DNA of 64,000 nucleotides, taken from the NCBI GenBank assembly GCA_964353335.1, contig CAYGVI010000004.1, forward strand, positions 1 through 64,000, read 5' to 3'. A model generated the notes under the pieces. It saw only the letters and a list, made by a program, of their open reading frames with translations, did not search any database and had not been told where the DNA came from. A program made the translations under genes and the position numbers. Origin of the DNA: JAWAAW01 sp964353335. Lineage in GTDB: Archaea > Nanobdellota > Nanobdellia > Woesearchaeales > ARS49. Positions 61,035 through 64,000 of this stretch are shown here, one piece after another. Numbering within the stretch: the stretch's first letter is position 1; each line of letters opens with the position of its first letter.

Positions 61035-61685
61035 TTAGCGGCGCCTGTTAATGCCAACCCTTTTGCAGTATTTGTAAATTGGGCATTTTGAACAGAAAGG
61101 CGAGACAGGAACGCAGATTGTCTTTCCGTGAGCAACAAAAGTGTCATTGACAATCTGCCAGTGCTTTCTCGGAATAAGCTTCATCAGCTTTTCCTCGGTC
61201 TCTTCAGGAGTTTTTGTTTTTACCCAACCCAATCTATTTGACAAACGAAAAACATGCGTGTCAACAGGTATCGCATCAATGCCAAATGCATAAACCAAAA
61301 CACAATTGGCAACTTTTCTTCCAACACCAGGAAGCTTGACAAGGTCATCAAGATTCTTGGGAACCCTGCTGTCAAAATCACTCACCAGCATCTTTGCCGC
61401 GTTAATAACATTCTTTGACTTGTTGTTGAAAAAACCAATCCGTCTGATTATCTTTATCACATCTGCCTTACGAGCGTCAGCAAGCCTGGCAGCAGTCGGA
61501 TACTTCCTGAAAAGTTCTGCAGAAACAACCTCAGTAACCTCGTCTTTTGCGCGGGCACTCAAAATAGTCGATATCAACACCTTAAAAGCGTCATATTTTC
61601 TGCCCATCTTGCCGAGCATTGTCTCTATGCCCTGCGATTTAAGCAGTTTTTTCAGCACAATATCAATTTCAGAGTGCTTTACCAT
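61035..61685 (-). CDS. nth: Endonuclease III
   Basis: DNA glycosylase/AP lyase removing oxidised pyrimidines. The 216-residue protein has the HhH motif LPGVGRKVANCVL with catalytic Lys124, catalytic Asp142 in IPVDTHVFR, and a complete [4Fe-4S] cluster site C191-x6-C198-x2-C201-x5-C207. The start at 61685 (MVKHSE) follows a strong GGAGGAG ribosome site and is preferred over an ATG 12 codons upstream. It overlaps the end of ogg by 17 nt, forming a base-excision repair operon. Confidence 0.96.
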   Translation of the reverse strand: MVKHSEIDIVLKKLLKSQGIETMLGKMGRKYDAFKVLISTILSARAKDEVTEVVSAELFRKYPTAARLADARKADVIKIIRRIGFFNNKSKNVINAAKMLVSDFDSRVPKNLDDLVKLPGVGRKVANCVLVYAFGIDAIPVDTHVFRLSNRLGWVKTKTPEETEEKLMKLIPRKHWQIVNDTFVAHGKTICVPVSPFCSKCPIYKYCKRVGINRRR

Positions 61686-62487
61686 GCAATCTCCTCCAGT
61701 GATACAGATACTGCTGGGCATAGCCTGCCATTTTGCCCCATCTCTGCCTTCCGAAATCAGCCAAATCCTTTAGTTTTACTTTTTTCGCGCCAACATACTG
61801 CTCTTTAATCACGCGCTCCATCCAGACATCAACAGGAAAGCTCTCTGTAAAGCCCAAAGAGAACAAACAAATGCAGTCAGCGACCTTTTCTCCAATGCCA
61901 GGAAGCTCCATAAGTTTCTCTTTTGCTTTCTTGTACTGCATTTTCCTCAGCCTTGCGAAAAAGCCATCACTCACTTTTGCATTAACACCTGCAATATACT
62001 TTGCCCTGAAGCCAACTGCGCACTTTTTCAATTTCGCAGCATCCTTCAGAGCACCAGGCGAAGGAAAAATAAAGAACTTCTTGCCCTTGAAAACAACTTC
62101 CTTGCCAAACTTTTCAGCAATGCACTCCATATTCTTCTTGATTTTCTTGATATTGGAAAACTGCGAACAAAGAAAGCCAACAGTGCACTCCCAAGGGTCC
62201 TGCCGAATCAGCCTTAAGCCAGGATATTTCTTAATTGCAACTCGTAGAGCCGGGTCTTTTGACAATTGGTGCATAATCTCAAGATAATTCTCATCAAGCC
62301 CAAAGAAATGCCGAACAAAACGCTCAGAAGCGCCCTCAAAAAACAGCCTCAAACCTTCCTGCCTGACCCTGAATACCTTCTCCCGGGTCACTATATAATA
62401 CCACAAATCATGCAAAACATACCTGAAAAACTGTCCAGAATCAAGAGTATGCCGAAGATTGAAGCCAGAAACGCTTAAAGCCCCCAT
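61669..62487 (-). CDS. ogg: 8-oxoguanine DNA glycosylase (OGG1 type)
   Basis: Removes 8-oxoguanine and nicks abasic DNA. The 272-residue protein has an N-terminal beta domain (LRHTLDSGQFFRY...RVRQEGLRLFF), a helical core with DPWECTVGFLCSQFSNI, the HhH motif LPGIGEKVADCICLFSLG with catalytic Lys201, and catalytic Asp220 in FPVDVWMERV. It is the full OGG1-type layout rather than the short archaeal OGG2/AGOG. A TATA (GTATTTAAATATTG, about 62508-62521) lies about 22-34 nt upstream. First gene of the ogg-nth pair. Confidence 0.92.
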   Translation of the reverse strand: MGALSVSGFNLRHTLDSGQFFRYVLHDLWYYIVTREKVFRVRQEGLRLFFEGASERFVRHFFGLDENYLEIMHQLSKDPALRVAIKKYPGLRLIRQDPWECTVGFLCSQFSNIKKIKKNMECIAEKFGKEVVFKGKKFFIFPSPGALKDAAKLKKCAVGFRAKYIAGVNAKVSDGFFARLRKMQYKKAKEKLMELPGIGEKVADCICLFSLGFTESFPVDVWMERVIKEQYVGAKKVKLKDLADFGRQRWGKMAGYAQQYLYHWRRLHGKAL

Positions 62488-62507
62488 AACACTCGGAAAG
62501 AATGAGC

Positions 62508-62540
62508 AATATTTAAATACCCTTCTTCTTTATAAATACC
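62508..62540. promoter_or_regulatory. Divergent core promoters for ogg and the second surface gene
   Basis: TATA elements GTATTTAAATATTG (about 62508-62521, minus) and TTATAAATACC (62530-62540, plus) lie back to back, each about 20-30 nt before its start codon. Confidence 0.6.
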
Positions 62541-62555
62541 AAAGAGGTCTTAAAA

Positions 62556-64000
62556 GTGAGAAGAAATGCAGTCATAAACTGTGCAGTATTACTTGTTTTA
62601 GCACTCTGCCTGGCGCTTATTCCACAGGCACTTGCCTCAGGCACCAAACTGGTTACAGATGGAATGAATGTCACGCTTAACAAGACAGATAATTTTGACC
62701 CTGTCAATGCAAGCAGCTACCTGAACTACACAATCAATATTACAATAACAAACCTTTCGTCGACTCTTACAAACATCAGCAACCTCACTTTGACAGAGAA
62801 CTATTCTGACCAGGTAATTTACATAAGCGCTCAGCCAACGCCAATCCCTGGGACAAACAACACGTTTATCCTTGGCAACATAACTGTTAACACAACTATC
62901 CAGGTCAACATCACTGTTTTTGTGCTCAACATTACAAACGGCACAGTCATCAACAACACTGCAAACATCTCATTTTTCACCATAAACAGCATACAGTGGG
63001 CAGGTGTGCAGTTGAACATCACCACGACAGAAAACACGACAGTAAACAACCCGCCGCTGTATAACTTCAGCAACCTGACTGTTGCTAAGACAGATTCGCC
63101 TGATCCTGTGAGCGCCAGCACCAACCTGACTTATGTGGTTAATGTCACAACAACAGGCAATGGAACTTCGTATAATATCACTGTGAATGACACTTACCCA
63201 GCGCAGGTTATCTACCTGACTTCACAGCCAACACCAGTTACCGGCACCAATAACACATGGGTACTGGGCAACTTCACAAACGGAACAAGCATACTTGTCA
63301 ATATAACAGTGCTCGTGATGAACATCAGCAACGGCACAGTAATCAACAACACAGCAAATGTCACAATGAATAACGAAACAGGCGGCCTGCTCAGATTCTT
63401 CAGCACACAAAACACAACAGTGCTCAACCCGCCTGTCTACAACACGAGCACCATAACTGTGGCAAAGACAAGCGACCCTGACCCTGTCGGAATAAACTCC
63501 CAGCTCAATTACACGATTACCGTGACTGCCGGCGGAAACGGCACATCATTCAATGTGACTGTCAATGATACATACCCTGCAGGCATTGTCTTCAACAGTG
63601 CACAGCCAACTCCGCTCACAGGAACAAACAATTCGTGGATACTCGGCAACCTCACGAATGGAACAATCATACTCATCAACATCACAATGAATGTCACATC
63701 CTTGTCTGACGGCACAGTGCTTACGAACCGCGTAAATGTCACATATCAAAACGAAACAAGCGGCAACCTCAGCGTGGCAGCATCAGCATTCACAACTGTT
63801 TCCAACCCATCTTCGTCAGGTAGCGGAGGTGGCGGCGGAGGTAGCGGCGGAGGATATTATTACGGGTATTCAAACACCACCAACACATCCACAACAGCCT
63901 GTTTTGAGAGCTGGACTTGCGATTCCTGGAGCGCGTGCGTGAACACAAAACAGACAAGGTCGTGCAGTGACCTGAGAGCCTGCGGGACAACAAAGCTCAA
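62556..64000 (+). CDS. Second DUF11 surface protein, 3' end outside window
   Basis: Secreted, probably surface-anchored adhesin-like protein; 481 codons are visible and the frame is open to the edge. The GTG start is preceded by AGAGGT and a TATA (TTATAAATACC, 62530-62540). Signal peptide: MRRNAVINCAVLLVLALCL, ending near ALASG. Three DUF11 modules follow (about 30-170, 175-300 and 300-415). A Gly/Ser-rich hinge (about 419-436) follows, then a thrombospondin-like Cys segment with CFESWTCDSWSAC and TKQTRSC near 451-474. Sequons are abundant. The DUF11 modules are close relatives of those in the giant gene at the other end of the window. Confidence 0.93.
   Translation, partial: MRRNAVINCAVLLVLALCLALIPQALASGTKLVTDGMNVTLNKTDNFDPVNASSYLNYTINITITNLSSTLTNISNLTLTENYSDQVIYISAQPTPIPGTNNTFILGNITVNTTIQVNITVFVLNITNGTVINNTANISFFTINSIQWAGVQLNITTTENTTVNNPPLYNFSNLTVAKTDSPDPVSASTNLTYVVNVTTTGNGTSYNITVNDTYPAQVIYLTSQPTPVTGTNNTWVLGNFTNGTSILVNITVLVMNISNGTVINNTANVTMNNETGGLLRFFSTQNTTVLNPPVYNTSTITVAKTSDPDPVGINSQLNYTITVTAGGNGTSFNVTVNDTYPAGIVFNSAQPTPLTGTNNSWILGNLTNGTIILINITMNVTSLSDGTVLTNRVNVTYQNETSGNLSVAASAFTTVSNPSSSGSGGGGGGSGGGYYYGYSNTTNTSTTACFESWTCDSWSACVNTKQTRSCSDLRACGTTKL

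Noticed and set aside
62831..63749. Minus-strand frames opposite the second surface gene
   Set aside because: They carry the same antisense peptides as those opposite the giant gene, so they reflect DUF11 repeats, not genes.

Overview
This window is archaeal and most likely from a DPANN-type lineage (Woesearchaeota/Pacearchaeota-like; inferred from gene content, not from a search). The archaeal markers are RNase P protein Rpp21/Rpr2, aIF1A, Spt5, SecE, thermosome, archaeal-type GluRS, a DUF1931 histone-like protein and a Dph2-type protein. Promoters look archaeal: a TATA element usually lies about 22-30 nt before the start codon with no room for a leader. I used this, together with ATGA/GTGA overlaps, to choose starts. 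Several metabolic genes are bacterial in type (class I GAPDH, PGK, FabH-like ketoacyl synthase, PlsC-like acyltransferase, SppA, Ogg/Nth).

Layout. (1) 1-21588, minus strand: the 5' portion of one giant surface-protein gene, at least 7,196 codons and open through the window edge. It encodes an N-terminal membrane anchor, a cadherin-like domain, an NETP-repeat stalk, a Cys-rich motif, a long parallel beta-helix, then about 15 DUF11 and 11 LamG-like modules. It is translationally coupled to a small upstream gene (21585-21860). (2) 21.9-31 kb: rnp4, a coiled-coil gene, pgk, a shortened EPSP-synthase-like gene, gap, an m5C RNA methyltransferase, several unknown genes, and rpl11 at the end. (3) 31-38 kb: the ftsZ-secE-spt5-rpl11 information cluster, interrupted by a pair of paralogous unknown genes; a retropepsin-like gene with a small partner; cmk; an FKBP; a GNAT-like gene. 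(4) 38-49 kb: thermosome, radical SAM protein, coiled-coil pair, DUF1931 histone-like gene, gltX, a membrane-anchored triple-thioredoxin-fold protein, a YdeI-like gene. (5) 49-62.5 kb: zinc ribbon, methyltransferase/MFS pair, PlsC + PaaK-like ligase, aIF1A, FabH-like enzyme, SppA, Dph2-like, exonuclease, ICMT-like, and the Ogg + Nth base-excision repair pair. (6) 62556-64000: the start of a second DUF11 surface protein on the plus strand.

How they work together. The housekeeping genes cover translation, transcription elongation, protein export, folding, cell division, lower glycolysis and DNA repair. Both window ends carry long, sequon-rich adhesin-like proteins, suggesting heavy investment in cell-surface interaction. 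The PlsC, PaaK-like, FabH-like and ICMT-like genes suggest acyl or lipid chemistry unusual for an archaeon.

Most unusual signals: the giant mosaic gene with near-identical internal DNA repeats; a family of compound palindromes in gene spacers (29.6, 31.7, 32.1, 38.6, 42.9 and 55.2 kb, with one carried in frame inside the FKBP gene); two 59-nt elements in inverted orientation at 44.4 and 49.3 kb; the EPSP-synthase-like remnant; the one-domain-short Dph2; and the triple thioredoxin-fold protein. No tRNA, rRNA, CRISPR array or transposase gene was recognised.
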